Shown here: one piece after another, positions 1 through 15,200 of the stretch
Layout: every line of letters begins with the position of its first letter
Position numbering within the stretch: the first letter of the stretch is position 1
Assembly: GCF_029852145.1 (NCBI RefSeq)
Contig: NC_079969.1
Location: forward strand, 13,052,465-13,116,464
From: Microplitis mediator
Lineage: Eukaryota > Arthropoda > Insecta > Hymenoptera > Braconidae
Direction of reading: 5' to 3'
Length of the DNA: 64,000 bases
Program-made: the position numbers and the translations under genes
The notes under the pieces: model-generated
Told to the model about the DNA's origin: nothing
Databases searched by the model: none
Seen by the model: the letters and a program-made list of their open reading frames with translations, nothing else

Positions 1-330
1 TTGGGGATGAGGAGAAGTTGCATCTCACCACTAGAATACTGCAACCTGTCGACCAATGCAGATAATTGGTACCATGGGGGACCCATTCTAAGCCCCACTT
101 CGATCAGAGTCTTTTTATTTCCTGAGATGGGAGGAGTGATTGGCCCAAAAATGAGGTTGGACTTGTGGTGGCTGGTGGTGAGGCACCCACATGCACTGTA
201 TGCCTCAAGGGTGAGGTTATGCTCACATTTCGCTTTTATAATGGTGAAGGACGGGGTTTAACGCAGCATGTGTATGCCCAAAAGGGTGAAGAAACGCTCG
301 CCGGTCGGCAGAGGTGAACTTAGGTTCCGT
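1..330. other. GC-richer fragment ending at a (TA)n tract, possible retroelement remnant
   Basis: This stretch is clearly richer in G and C than what follows and stops at a TA microsatellite near 335-353. Its 86-codon open frame resembles no family I recognise. A 5'-truncated non-LTR retrotransposon 3' end with a simple-repeat tail would look like this, but no diagnostic domain is present, and the left end is cut by the window. This is a weak call. Confidence 0.25.
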
Positions 331-397
331 TATACATATATATATATATATATATTTACTGAATTGCTTAATAAGGTTTTAAAAAAAAATCTACCGA

Positions 398-675
398 TAC
401 ACGAAAAAAAACAATATAGTAGTGGCAACTCTCTGGGATAGTACTGAGTACTTTCTGTAAGAAAAAAAAATTTCAGACAGTACTATATACTATTTAGACT
501 GTATCCACTACTGTCCGGGATAGTACTCAGTGCTATCCAGAGAGTATTCAGTACTATCCAGAGAGTAGTGGATACAGTCTAGATAGCATACAGTACTACC
601 TGAAATTTTTTTTGTACAGAAAGTACTCAGTACTATCCTAGAGAGTTGCCACTACTATATTGTTTTTTTCGTGTA
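398..675. mobile_element. Palindromic MITE with TA target site
   Basis: The element reads TACACGAAAAAAAACAATAT at the left and its complement at the right, ending CGTGTA. The two halves are near-complementary along almost the whole length, so the element is a fold-back of about 275 bp with no coding capacity. The outer TA on each side fits a Tc1/mariner-type target duplication. Internal motifs such as GGATAGTACT recur several times in both orientations. The 62-codon minus-strand frame over its right end is not credible as a gene. Confidence 0.75.
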
Positions 676-3242
676 GAAAACATTCGAATATTAAAATTTC
701 TCATTTTAAATAATCTTATGAAATTCAATTTTTTATGATCTAACTCTTTTTCTAAGTATGCTCTAATTAATTTAGACTGCATCAGTGTATAGCTAACCCA
801 AATAAAAAAAAGAAAGAACAATTCAATTCCTTAATTCTTATAATAATATTTATATAGCAGGTTAAGCCTTTTGCGGTTGATCATAAAAATTGGTGTCTAA
901 TTCGACACTAACATTACTTAATTTCATCGGGTCCTATTCAGTTATTCAACTTGAAAAATTTTATTCATTTGAACAATTAGTTTTTATTGTCATTTAGACA
1001 ATTCATTACCATAAAAAACCCGATATATACATAAAAATTTTGATAAAATATATAATAATTTTTTGATTATGTTTTTGCGGCGAATAGTAGTTCCCGCTCA
1101 ATACTAGCGTCGCAGATCATGATGGTGGGGATAAAACGGAAGTTTCTACCGTTGATCAGATATTTGGTCGTCTAAAGAGTCATCAAACTCTCTACTGCGG
1201 TAAAATTTTTTTCCTAGGTTAAGAAATTTTTTTTAGCTATTCAATAAAATTCATTAAAGAATTATCTCAGATCTGAAAAATCAACATTATTAAGATCGTT
1301 TATTTTCGCTATTTACACAGAATATGTTTTAATCTATGTAAGCGTAATATCTTATAAAATCTTTGGTATTTTTCTACATTCAATAACATAATATGTAAAT
1401 CGTACTTCAATATTATTGATATCTTTATACTAATGAAAAGTAATATTTATTCTGAAAGCATAGGACATGAAAACGTATGTGTCATCGGACACGTAGATTT
1501 TATTTGAAACTTATCGAACGGTCATTGACTTCTCAGATGAGTATCGATTACATAAAATATAATTTAAATATTATTAATACTTAATAATAAATATATAAAA
1601 CAAAAGAGACAAGAATAATTAAAAACTGGACATCCTGATAGATTTCCACCAATAAAATATCGTCTTTTTGAGAGTGGGGGTTCCGAAAATAACGTCACTG
1701 CGTCGTTTTGCTCGATAGAGAGGGAATTCCCTGTGTAGAACTAGCGCAAGGGCTTTAAGAGCTTTACAGTCAGAGAGCCGGTAGCCCTCAATCCTGAATG
1801 TGAGCTATTGCCAAGGCTTTCTCTTAAAAAGACGTATTATAAAAGATAAAATATTGACGCGATTTACTTCAATTTTAATTGATTCTTTAAAAAAATTTTC
1901 TTGTAATATTAGTCAATATTATTTTTAAATTTTGTATTCATAAATGTGAAAATTATCTTACGGTAAAAGTGATTGTATTCTTAAAAAAAAAAAAAAAAAA
2001 AAATAGGATCCATTAATAAATTAAAGAATTTATAATTTGTGGCTAAAAAGCTTCTTTTTGATTTTTTTTCATGAAAAATTGTTGTGTATTTTTTTCTTTA
2101 ATTTTTGTTGTCCAGAAAAATAAATTCTAGAGGGTAAGTTGAAACAGAATAATGAATTATCATAGTCAATTTTTTTTTATTTTTTCGGTTTCTTTCGAGA
2201 AAATTATTGAAAATTTTTTCTCGAAATAAAAAATGCCGTACTTTATTTAGTTATAGATTGTGTACATATAATTATTCACAAAGATACTTTTTAAAATAAT
2301 TTTAAGTATTGCGTGTGAAGTTTTACTGGGAAGATCAGTTTGTTTGACGTAGGAGGGGTTGTTACTAAGGGCGATATTTCTGTAGGAGTCTATAGTTAAA
2401 AAATTGAGTGAGTCATAAAACAAAATGAGTATTATATTACTAAAAGATAGGGTATTCATAAATCATTATCCTTAAAAAAACTATTTTTAATCGCAATTTG
2501 TAAAATGAAATATTTATTACGGTAAAAGTCGATATCTCTAAGCCTTAAAAAATCTCAAACTTGACATGATAATTATTTGATCACTTTTGGAATTATTTAA
2601 GGGATCCAGTTATTTTTGTTGTTTCAAATAGTTTTTACATACCTATTCAAATCAACTTGGAAATTTTTTCCTTTTATGAAACTCCTAATTACTATTTTTT
2701 CGGATAAAAGATGTCATTCCGTAATAGATCATCCATTAAGATGTCGATGAATGTGTTTGACTTTATATATAAGATTATTATATATTTTTACATGTTAGGA
2801 TGTTAAATAAATGAATATAGAATTTTTGTACTCTTATTTTCTTAATCAATAGTTGTTTGCGTGGGGGAAAATTGTATTTTTTGTTCGAACTTGAAATACT
2901 TGTAAAACTTATAATAAATTTTCAAAGATGATCTTGTGAATTTTTCAAAAAATTTTTCAACACTCGGAATATTTTAATTAGACCATCAGTTACCGCTTAT
3001 TAGAAATAACCCATTTTTTAGTCTGAAAGAAAAATTTATAATAACCAAATTTTTTTTTTACTTTATTTGTATTAATCTGTATAACTTTAACACTCATGAA
3101 GAGAATTGTTCATCATGCAACAAATGAAAAATTCAAGACCTACGTAAAACTTCCAGCTTTATTGTTATTATATTTAAATAATAAATATGACATTAGGTTG
3201 ATTGTGAGATAATAATTTATGATATTAACAGTAATTTACATC
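676..3242. other. Gene-free upstream region of futsch with two GC-richer islands
   Basis: No coding exon was recognised. Most of the stretch is AT-rich with homopolymers. Two GC-richer islands stand out, about 1078-1200 and 1650-1835. The first ends at a possible splice donor (CTGCG|GTAAAA near 1199), so a non-coding 5' exon of futsch is conceivable. Nothing in the sequence proves transcription. Confidence 0.4.
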
Positions 3243-6200
3243 ATGGATTCCTTCCGGAAAACGTCAGAATGTGAAGAAGAACTATCAATGATAAATCAAA
3301 CTAGAAACGACATTGCGGCTACGACTGTCGATACGGCAAATATAGTTTCAATGACTCCAGGACCCCATCAACATCCACCACCTTCACCTCTTAGTGGATG
3401 TTATCTTCTTGTCGTGCTTCCAGAACCACATGCCGCCCAACATAAACACTTTATTCTCAATAGACTTACCGAAGGTAAAATATTTATTCATTGATTTTGA
3501 AACCAAGTTTAAACAATTACTATTTTACAAACATAAAAGCGTTAATTTTAGTCATATTATTTTATGTCATATTTTAATTGTAATTTTTGGATCGGGAAAA
3601 AAGTTTAACTAGCTTCACAATAATCGCCAAAACAAGCTACTTTTCTGCCACAGTTATAAGTAGTCAGATAAAGCTAAATTTATCGCGGTATTCGGTCGTT
3701 CCCCTTAAGCATCATCATGTGTGCAGTATTTTTCTTTTTATTTTCGTTTACTTAGCTCTTTCGGAATTTTCAGACATTGTTATTTTGAATTAAACTTGGC
3801 CGTGAAATATCTTTGATTAATTTTTAGTACAGAACCAAATTTCTTGTCATCAATCTATCATTATTTTATTTTTATTTTTTATCTTAGATTACATATATAT
3901 TTTTTCTGTACATTTTACACACAGAAATTATATATATTACCAATATTTAATCATAACTAATGTAATATAAGTATAAAAAAATAAATAAATGTGGAAACTA
4001 AACTATTTTACTCAGGGCGGTTCCTGTGACGTCATAGTTACCGCACCCCCGTCACGTGGTTCCTTGTGGCTTGAATCGATCGGTGCCGAGACTTTCAATT
4101 CAAAGCAAATAAATAAGACTACAAAATGTCTGTGCGAGTATATTTTAAACTTTCATCTAAGAAAATCGAAAATTTTTAAAAAATTGGAAAGTTATCATTT
4201 CAAGCCGGATTATTGATAATAGAATTTTCGAAAATGTGTGGGTGTGGTGCGTGTGTATGTAAAGATTACATGTCTCTTCAACGAATTAACCGATTTGTAT
4301 GGCTCTTGCAGCAATTGAATTTTTCGGAACTTAGATTTTGTACAAATTTGAAATTAATCGGTTGAATCGATCTTGAAATATTTAAAAAACACGAATAGAA
4401 ATTTTTTTTTTGTTGTTTTCGAATATTCTGAAAAGCACAAAATCAATCCATTCCAAATATAATTAGCTCCAGAGCTCATTACCAGTTTACTATTGCTGTA
4501 AAATTTGTCTCAATCAGATATAATCCGTTAGCGAGATTTATTGAATTATTTTTAAATTTCGGAAAAACGTGCGTAAGAAACATATTATATTATCATAGTA
4601 ATCCTTCTTAATATGTGTAAGAATTATCATAATCTATTATTTAGTTTGCAGATATGGTCATTCTAAAGTTAATAAATTAACCATAATTACTTACTTTTTT
4701 TGTTAGCTTTAAAATAATAGCTTTGTATCGAGATCTCTAGAGCTTGGCGTGTGAAAAAAACAGTAACATGAACATGATTTCTATCTTAAAAGTTTATAAA
4801 CAACAAAAATTCATAATTCAATTAACTGGGTGAACTTATTTTCCAACTTTATCGATTGAAATAAAAAATTATTCGAGCTTGAATAACTTGAAAATCATTT
4901 TTTTTTTCGAGCTCATCAACATATAGTAATATCGATATTTCCGATCTCACAGAGCTCGAAAACAGCAGAAAGTTTTGGAGTTTGGCCCACAGAGTCAGCT
5001 GTTATCCAGATTATTTAAAATTATTAATACGTTATTTTAGGATTTTTGTCTTGGGATAAAGAGAACTGCCACGTTGATTTAGAAAAAGAATTAGAGGCTT
5101 TAGTTACACAATCACCTGAAGGTGAAGAAGCCAAAAATGGTAATAAAATAATGATAAAATAATCAATCATGTTATTAAACGATTAATTATTATTCATAAA
5201 TAAAACAAAATTATTTTTAAGGTGAACGATTAATTCAGTATGCGACAGAGAATCTTGTTACAGAAATTTTAATTCATCCACAAACTAATACATTACTTCA
5301 ATGTATTAGAAATCTTTTAGCAAGTTTTACAAAACACCGCCATATAATTCATGCCGGTTATACATTTGGCGAAAATGGTTCCTGGATACTGCAGGTATGT
5401 CATAATTCTCTGTATTGTAGAGTCTAAAAAACTAACAATTTATTATTGTCTTAATACCTGATTATGATCATAGCTTACTTTGATTATATAATGGATTATA
5501 TATTAAATTCACTAGGATGGAACTTTTAGTCTTGCTGATTTTTTGGATGCATTTAATGAGCATGATGTACAGCGAGTACTTCGAGCTTATGAAAATAATG
5601 TGACAATAGATATAAACTGTGCTGGAATCGGTGAATGGTCAACGGAACGTTTATCTCAAGAGCCTTGTACCAGGTAAAATTTTAGCAATGAAAAATTATT
5701 ATTGTGGAACAACTTTTTAATTTTTGACTATACATTCTAAATTAGTATACCGATGACATTGAACAACTTTTCCAATTTTTGTAATTATATTTTCAGGTTG
5801 TGTAGAATCCGCTTAAATCCTGATAACATATTAACAACTGGAATACCAGCAATTGTCAACTTTATTAACTACATTGAACAATATTTGGTAGCACAAACAT
5901 TAGATCAGTTAATGCAACCGTCTGATGTAGTAGGTAATATTCGATTTAGTCATCCGACTCTTTATGTCTTCCCTGGCGGTCAAGGTGATGCAGCTCTTTT
6001 TGGTATAAATGGCTTCAATATGTTAGTCGACGGTGGTTTTGCTAGAAAGTCATGCTTTTGGGACTTCACTCGACATTTGGATCGACTAGACGCTGTTCTC
6101 TTTACAAGATTAAATAATAGTAATATTGGTGGCATGTCTAGCGTTCTTCGTAAAAAGAAGGAAACTCAAGTTTATCCTCAAATAGGACATTTTTTTGGTA

Positions 6201-9200
6201 ATTTAATAGAACGTAAGCACTCAAATTTCCCTGACGATAACAAAGACCGTGATCCCCTTATTATCAGTCTCATTGATCTTGGGCAAGAAATGGTGAATAA
6301 TTTAAAACACATTAATCTACGTCCACACCTTTGCTATAGAAATCAAGAGCCTATCAATCTTTATCATAAAGTAGGACATGGTACTTTGGATATGTATATT
6401 TTAAGTCCATTAAAGGATAGCACTGAAGTGAAAGAATTTTTATCTAAATGGAATGCTGTTGATCAAAAGCTTTTTGCAGATTCTCATAAAAAAGATTCAA
6501 ATAATTTTACTTTCCCGATTCAAAATATGGTATCAATATGTGCTCTGTTAATTTGGCAACCTGCAAACCCTGATGACTCTATTACAAGGATTCTTTTTCC
6601 TGGAAGCACACCACAGCATAAAATTTTTGAAGGTATTGACCGTTTGAAACATCTTGAATTTTTGAAGTATCCAACGTGTTCCGCCAAAAATTTATCACCT
6701 GCTGTGTCATTAGCTACATTAAAAGAAAAATCTACGAAACTTAAAATTAATCAAATAGATAAAGAAACAAAGCGAACAAATGAAATCAAAAACCCTAAAC
6801 GTGAGTTGTCTGAAGTTAAAGCTTTAAAACTAGACAATCAAGCCCAAAAATACGAGACAAAGGCTAAGAAAACAAGTGATTTGGAAAATAAGAAGATTGA
6901 TGATACAAAAGAATATTCTAAAACAGTAATTGACATAAAGGAGTCGAAAAAAAATGAAAAAAATATCAAAGACTTAAAGAAAGATTCAAAAAAAGATGTT
7001 AATAAAGAAGCTGAAATTATTAAAACAAATGTTGAAGATAAAAATACAATGAATAAGGAGTTGAAAGGAAAGATTGAACGAAAAAAACATGATTCTAAAG
7101 ATTCCAAAGAATCGAAAATAACACCACAAGTATTAAAAGCTGAAAATAAATCCGATTCTACTAATAAGAAATTAAAAATATCAACTTTAAAGAAGCCATT
7201 AAGTGGATTAACAACTAAATCTGAAATTTCAAAATCTCCAGCTCCTAAAACGTCGAACAAACTTACTACAAAGCAAGTATTTCCTCCTGCAAAAAGTGCT
7301 AAAGATGCTAATAATCGAAAAGTCTTAGAGCAGAAAAATATAGAAAAGATTAGCTCGAAACAAAAAGCGTCACCAACAGTTGCTCCAGTTGAAAAGAAAT
7401 CCGTTGTTCGACGCACAAAACTTATTGCTAGCCCAAGTAAATCTCGATTGTCGGGAAGCCCAGTAAAACAATCCAAAATTAGTTCAACGGTCTCAACTAA
7501 ATCAGATAAAGATGGAGTAGTAAAAAAAATTAAAAATGAAAAGGAAACAACTGACTCATCAACAGTATCAACATCATCAGTTGTTGAAATCGATCCAACG
7601 AAATTTATTGATAAATGCTTAACTGAAAAATCTGAAGATATGTCACTCGACTCAATTGAGAACAAAGTTCTTGCTGATCTTAAAGAAGAACGTCAAGTTA
7701 TAGAAGAAATTGAAGCAGTGCTTCAAAAAGCCGAAAGAATAGAGAATACTCGGGAAAATTTAGTGAAAGAAGGGCATGAAAATTTGGAGATCAAAGAAAA
7801 AAAAGAAGATATAACTGAAGATGATGTGACTGCAGAAATAGATGAAATAGCCAGAAAATCAGTTTCTAGAAAAGCCAGCCCGGAACTTACTGAAGAAGAC
7901 GAATATTTAATTATTGAAAAAGAAGAAATATATACTGAAGATTCTGCTCATAGTGGAGAAACTGAACATAAGCACTTTTTGGATGTTGTTCAATCAGAAA
8001 AAAATTTTGTACATGAATCACTTATTAAAGAAGAAGAGGCTGAAAACATAATTTTAAATAAAGAAAATGACAAAGAAGAAAAAGAAGAAGATGATGATGA
8101 TGATGGTGATGGTGATGGTGATGATGATGATGTCGATGTCGATGACGATGATGGTGATGATGATGATGATGTCGATAATCAGGACTATGGTGATGATGAT
8201 GAAAATGAACAGGAAAAAGAAGAAGAGGATGGAGAATGTGAAGAGAAACATGGAGTGAAAGAAATTGCAGAAGATTATGAAAGCGTAGAAAAAGAAGTTG
8301 CCGTTGAAAAAGGAATTGTTGAAGAGCAAGAAAAAAGTGATATTCCTGAAAAAAAATTGCATGATGATTTTCAAGATAGAGAAAAAGAACACCAAGAAAG
8401 CAAAAGTATTTCTATTTCTAAGCATAAAGAAGAATCAGAAGAAAAAAATAAAGAGATTATCACATCATCTACAAAAATGATTCCGAAAAAAGACAGTAAA
8501 GATGCCTTAGATAAAAAAGACAGTGAAAACATAACCGAAGCTATCAGGGCAAGTCCAGAAAAAGTAGATTCTTCTGAAAGAAAAGTAATTAACGATACTG
8601 ATGTCAAACAAGAAATAGGAAAAGATTCTCAAATCAGAGAAAAATTCGAAGAATCTCAAGAAAGAGTATCAACTATGGAATCTGGAGCCACAACAACAGC
8701 TCCCACCTTACCTGAGGATGAACGAATTTCTGTTGAAGGTGTAAAACAAGTGCCTACAGATATCATTAAACAAGGAATCGCAGAAGTAAAAAAAATTGAA
8801 ATTCCTGCCAAATCAAGGATTATTTCTTTAGCTACGATGGAAGTTTCTGAATTAAAGCCTGGTACTAAAGTATTCACCTCTCAGCAAACTATTCCAGCTC
8901 TGCCGAGAGATATTGTGAAGACTCCAGATGAAGTTGCTGATCTACCTGTGCATGAGGAAGTAGATCCAAAACTTTACGAAATAGACAATTATGATACCAG
9001 TAAAGAAGGAAAAGCTCAATATATTAAAGAATCTGTTATATCATCGAAAGAACCGAAAAACGTTTTAGGTTTCTTTAGTAAAGTCGCAGATAAATTTGAA
9101 AAAGGTATTGATAAATTAACTGGAAAGTCTCGAAGAGATTCTGAAAAAGATATTGATGAAAACTCGTTATCGAAATCAGGATCTCCAAGAGAAAGTAATA

Positions 9201-12200
9201 TAGACGAAATTTCCGCAGGAATGAAGATTGAAGAACTTCAACCGAAGCAAGATGGAAAAGATGTTGCAGTAAAGGAAACAATTGAGACTAGCATAGAAAG
9301 CAAAGAAATCCATAAAACTGAAGGAATCCCATCAGAAACAGATGAAAAATCAGATACCCCTGATCATCAACAAGCAAATAAACTCGATGAAAATGTAGAA
9401 GGCGTCGAAGATGTTGAAGCGTTATTAGAAGAAGCATCAAAAAAATTCAAAACTGTAAAAGATAGTCTGCGAGATTCTTTAGAGTCATTAGAGGAACAGA
9501 TAGTTCAAGAAGAATTAATAAAGACCGAGCTAGAATGTGATAGTAATGATGAAATTGAAGGAAAATTAAATAAAGTAGTTGAAAAATTGGAAGAAATAAA
9601 ACCGAATGAAGAAAATATTACAACTGACAAAGAGGTAGAAAAAGTAAAGTTTGGATTATCGAAAAGTGATTATTTTGAAGATAATGAACGAAGCGATGAC
9701 ATGAGTTCTGTTAAAAACATTAAAGAAGCAGTAAAAGATGTTGGTGAAGTACTTGCTGGAACTGCTGGAATAATTATTGAAGATAAACCTAAAGATGTTA
9801 TCGAAATAGTCAAAAAAGTCGCTGAAGTACTCAAAGAAAATGATTTCCTTCCAGATCAAACTTTGTCTGCAGAAAAATTGACAGCAGAAATAAAGAAAGA
9901 TTCAAAAACTAAAGAATTATGGCAAGATCATCATGATCAAACACCTGTTGCTTCATCATCAGTAAAAAGTAAAAACGATGATAAATTAGAAGCAAAATTA
10001 ATGTGTGCCGATTTGTTAAGAGATGATATAGCATTGAACTTGCAAACAAACATAAGTGCTCTTAGTGATACTCAAGATACGGAATTAGATGTTTTAAAAG
10101 TTGGAATTGAAAGTGTATGTAAAAAAGTGGATGTAACGCACCAAAAAGATGGTAAGGAATTAGTCAGTGATATAGTGACGTCAGAAATCGCATTTGAACA
10201 TAAAATAATACCTACAACTGCTGAAGTTGTCTTAGTTACACCAGATTCATTACCAACGTCACCTCAATTTTCTGCTAAACTTCCAGATCAATATGTCGAT
10301 AAAAGTCAGATTGAAATGAGTTCAATTGAATCTTTTATAACTGAGGACGTTAAAAATATTGTTAATAAGAAAATTGATATTTATAAAATAATTGAAGAAT
10401 TATTGTTAATCCATAAAATAAAAATTACTATTCAAATATTAGAATTTATTTCCATAGAAAAACAAATTGTCAAACAAAAACTAATTCAAATCATTAACCA
10501 AATTGTTTCTCAGCATAATCTTTTACCAAGCAGTGCTATTGAAAATATTACAATTTTTGATACCGAAAAAGAAATATTAAAAGACGTTAAAGAGCAAGAA
10601 GTCGAAGATTACATTACTGAACAATATCTTAAAAATAATATTCCAATTACTGTAATGATTTTGAAAGAAATTTCTATAAAACATTCTTATCCAATTTACT
10701 CAGTAATTGAAGTAATCAAAAATATAATTATTATTAATAAAGTTCCACCATCTGACATCATGGACATCTCTGAACAAGTTTTAGAAGACTTAGTTCGAGA
10801 AAATACTCATATTAAAGGCGTGGAAGTGGATGAAAAGAATCAAATCGACGACAAAGAAAAACATGATATTGAATTTACTGAACCTACTTTGATAACCGAC
10901 GAAGTTAAATCTCTAATCCAGGATCATTTCACAAACGAATACATTGCAAAGAACAAAAATATTGACATTAATGCTATCAAAAGAATTCATCATCAACACC
11001 TCATTTCCAAACGAGCCATCATGGAAATTCTAGATGAATTAATTATAAGTAAAAAGTTACAAAAACAGTCAGTAGTCGATATTGCAGAAGTGGCGTGGAA
11101 TACCTTTGAGTCAAGCGATGAAATCGAAGACATCTCAAAAAATATTAAAAAAGATAAGATGATTACAAAAATTGAAAGTGATCCTTTGATAGGCTCATCA
11201 GATAAAAGTAAATATGCTATATCTTTTGGAGATCTAGACAAATCTGAATCCGATGATTTCGAGGCTGTAGAACAAGAATATAAACTAAATATTAGTATTG
11301 ATAAGAATAAAATTCAACATGACGAAAAAGAATGTACGAAAAGCAGTATTGATGATGTCATGGAAGCAGACGAAAAAATTAATATGAGTGGTCAAAAACC
11401 CGAAAACATAACAGATAAAAAAAGTGATTTAACTTCAGCTACATCATCCATGATAAGTTCAGCATATGGTCAAAAAATCATGGTGGAAAGTGAAAACGAT
11501 AACGAACAGGAACTCAAATCATCAGCATGTTTAGAGTCAATAGTAATGAGTGATAAGATAACTTTACCTGATGTCGGAAAAGATTTAATGGAAGATGGAA
11601 AATCAGTTTTTCCATTAGGTCATACATCCATTGAAAAACAAGATGAAGTACAAACTGATAAAGGCGAAGTACAAGATAGTCGTGACTCAGTACTTTCACT
11701 ATCTGTTAAATCAAGTCGAAAAACTAGTTTAACAGAACCTGAAGAAAAAGAAAGAAATGATACTGAATCACTCATTACTTCAACAAATATTTCACCGAGA
11801 CAAGCGGAAAAATCCATAGACCTTGAAAAAGGCCAAATTCAACAACCTTTATCTCCAGCACATTCTGTATCAAGTGATTCAAAAGATTTATTGGAAGATA
11901 TAAAAGATGAAAGTAAAAATTTTGCATTGACATCTTCTTCAACTGCTATTTCACCAACTCAAAAAAAGAATTTAGAATTTAGTGAAATCTCTGAAGTACA
12001 GAATATTGAGTTTCCCATAGCTCCAATAGTATCAACTATAGATAAAAAAATGAATGATCAAATAGATAACCAGGAAGATGATAAAAAACCGGAATCATCA
12101 GAAATGTTTGAATTTTCAAAAAGATTCGAAAAAAAAGAAAATTCAAGTCAATCTTCAAATGAGTTCAAATTATCTACGTCTTTAATATCAAGTGAACAAC

Positions 12201-15200
12201 AAAGACCAAGCGATCAAGCAGATGATCACGACAACAATCTAAAATCAGAAACTCTCTTAACATCAAAGTCACTGAGTTCTGCAACTGATATGATTGATGA
12301 TATTAAAGATAAATTAAAAGATCCGAAAACATCATCAACAGAACAACTGTCAGTAGTAATAGGAAGAATAGAAAGCGTGGATCAGAATATAGAAGATAAA
12401 AAAAATATTCATGAAACTATAGCAACATCACAAGATAGTACCCTAATTCGAAGAGAAAGTTTAACGGATGACCAGGTTGAGAAGAAACAATCTGATAGAG
12501 AACTTGCACCTCCAAAATCTTCAGTAAATACCAAGGAAGACATTTTGAGTGACGAAACTAAAGATCAAACCATAAAAGAGGAATCAAGAAAACGTTCAAT
12601 ATCTACGTTGCTAATCGATAATATAGATACAGTCGATAATGACCAAAATGGATTAAAGGACAAAAATATATCATCAACGTTTCAATTTACAGAATTGTCT
12701 GATAAAAAATTAAGCCTATGTCAGCAAATAATAACTGAAAAAGAAGATATTGAAACTTCAGAACTACTACCATCTTCAACTATAAGTCAGGTAGGAATCT
12801 CTTCAGATAAAAAAGTCACAGAACAAAGCGACAACGAATTTACGATACCTGAAAAAGAAGAAAAGATAATTAACGCAGCAGAAGATAGGATCAATAAAGT
12901 TGAATTAGGAACTCTTTCATCATCAACGTTACCAAGTAGTAGTGTAGATAAAGCTGATGATTCGCACGATGAATTAAAAGATGTTAAACTACTTCCAAAA
13001 ATACAATCTCCAATATTGTCGCAAGAAACTACGAGTGTAAGTAAACATACAGAAGATGGTAAAAATTCTACTGAAACTGCAGTGATATCACCAGATACCG
13101 TAATTCAGACAGAGAGCTTATCAACTAATGAAGACGAGAAGCAACGATCTGATAATGAGCTTATATCTCCAACATTTTCAGTATGTGGTGAAAAAGACAG
13201 TTCACCAGACGATGTGGGTGCAAGTGAAACATCCAAAAAACCTTCATTATCACCGTCACAACAGTCTGATACTGATATAGCTGACAGTAATAAAGATGGG
13301 TCAAAAATAATAGAACCATCCCCGGAATCAAAATCTACGGGTCCGTCAGATCAGACAGTAAAAGCAAGTATGCATGCTGAAGAACACACAGATGATACTG
13401 AAAGTACAGTGTCACCGAAAGACACCACAAGTCAACACGAAACTTTGAAAGATATGGAAAGTCGACACAGTATGGAGCGTCAATCGTTATTATCATTAGT
13501 ATCTGATGAAAACGATAGATTAATCAATCAACCTGACAAAATTGATGACACAGAGAAATCAAAAACGATTTCATTATCTCCTTCATCGCGGTCCCCTACA
13601 AATATAGCTGACAGTCATGAAGATAAATCAAAAGATGTAAAATTATCCCCGACATTACCATCCTCAGTAGTGTCAGATGGGACAGTAAAAGCAAGTATGG
13701 ATGCAGAAGACCACAGAGATACCATTGAAAGTACGGTGTCAATACCAGATGCTACAACTCAAGACAAAACTTCAACAGACGACAAAAAAGAGAACGAACA
13801 GTACGACGAAAGACGTTCATCTTTATCAACATCAGTACCTAGTCGAAAAGGCAGCTCGACTTACCAAACGGATGATCTTGGGGATATAGAAAAATCAGAA
13901 ACGCCTTTATTGTCTCCGTCATCACGGTCCCATACAAGTATAGCTGACAGTCATGAAGATAAATCGGAAGATATAAAACTATCCCCGACATTACCATCCT
14001 CAGCAGTGTCAGATGGGACAGTAACAGCAAGTATGGATGCAGAAGACCACAGAACCACCATTGAAAGTACGGTATCAATACCAGATACCACAACTCAAGA
14101 CGAAACTTTAACAGACGACAAAAAAGAGAAAGAACAGAACGACGAAAGGCGTTCATCTTTATCAACATCAGTACCTAGACGAAAAGGCAGCTCGACTTAC
14201 CAAACGGATGATCTTGGGGATATAGAAAAATCAGAAACGCCTTTATTGTCTCCGTCATCACGGTCCCATACAAGTATAGCTGACAGTCATGAAGATAAAT
14301 CAGAAGATATAAAATTATCCCCGACATTACCATCCTCAGCAGTGTCAGATGGGACAGTAACAGCAAGTATGGATGCAGAAGACCACAAAACCACCATTGA
14401 AAGTACGGTATCAATACCAGATGCCACAACTCAAGACGAAACTTTAACAGACGACAAAAAAGAGAAAGAACAGAACGACGAAAGGCGTTCATCTTTATCA
14501 ATATCAGTACCTAGACGAAAAGGCAGCTCGACTTACCAAACGGATGATCTTGGGGATATAGAAAAATCAGAAACGCCTTTATTGTCTCCGTCATCCCGGT
14601 CCCATATGAGTATAGCTGACAGTCATGAAGATAAATCAGAAGATATAAAATTATCCCCGACATTACCATCTTCAGCAGTGTCAGATGGGACAGTAAAAGC
14701 AAGTATGGATTCAGAAGACCTCAGAGATACCATTGAAAGTACGATGTCAATACCAGATGCTACAACTCAAGACAAAACTTCAACAGACGACAAAAAAGAG
14801 AAAGAACAGTACGACGAAAGGCGTTCATCTTTATCAACATCAGTACCTAGTCGAAAAGGCAGCTCTACTTACCAAACGGATGATCTTGGGGATATAGAAA
14901 AATCAGAAACGCCTTTATTGTCTTCGTCATCACGGTCCCATACAAGTATAGCTGACAGTCATGAAGATAAATCAGAAGATATAAAATTATCCCCGACATT
15001 ACCATCCTCAGCAATGTCAGATAGGACAGTAAAAGCAAGTATGGATTCAGAAGACCACAGAGATACCATTGAAAGTACGATGTCAATACCAGATGCTACA
15101 ACTCAAGACAAAACTTCAACAGACGACAAAAAAGAGAAAGAACAGTACGACGAAAGGCGTTCATCTTTATCAACATCAGTACCTAGTCGAAAAGGCAGCT

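Noticed and set aside
3219..3242. Upstream ATG at 3219 as futsch start
   Set aside because: In frame, but the eight extra residues are hydrophobic and a possible splice acceptor (AACAG) lies between the two ATGs; 3243 is preferred, without certainty.
6838..7665. 275-codon open frame on the minus strand
   Set aside because: Exactly antisense to the Lys/Ser-rich part of futsch; its Phe/Ser/Leu composition is what the complement of AAA/GAA/TCA codons gives.
8054..8425. Minus-strand frame of poly-Ile/Phe and plus-strand poly-Met frame
   Set aside because: Shadows of the GAT/GAC microsatellite encoding the acidic run.
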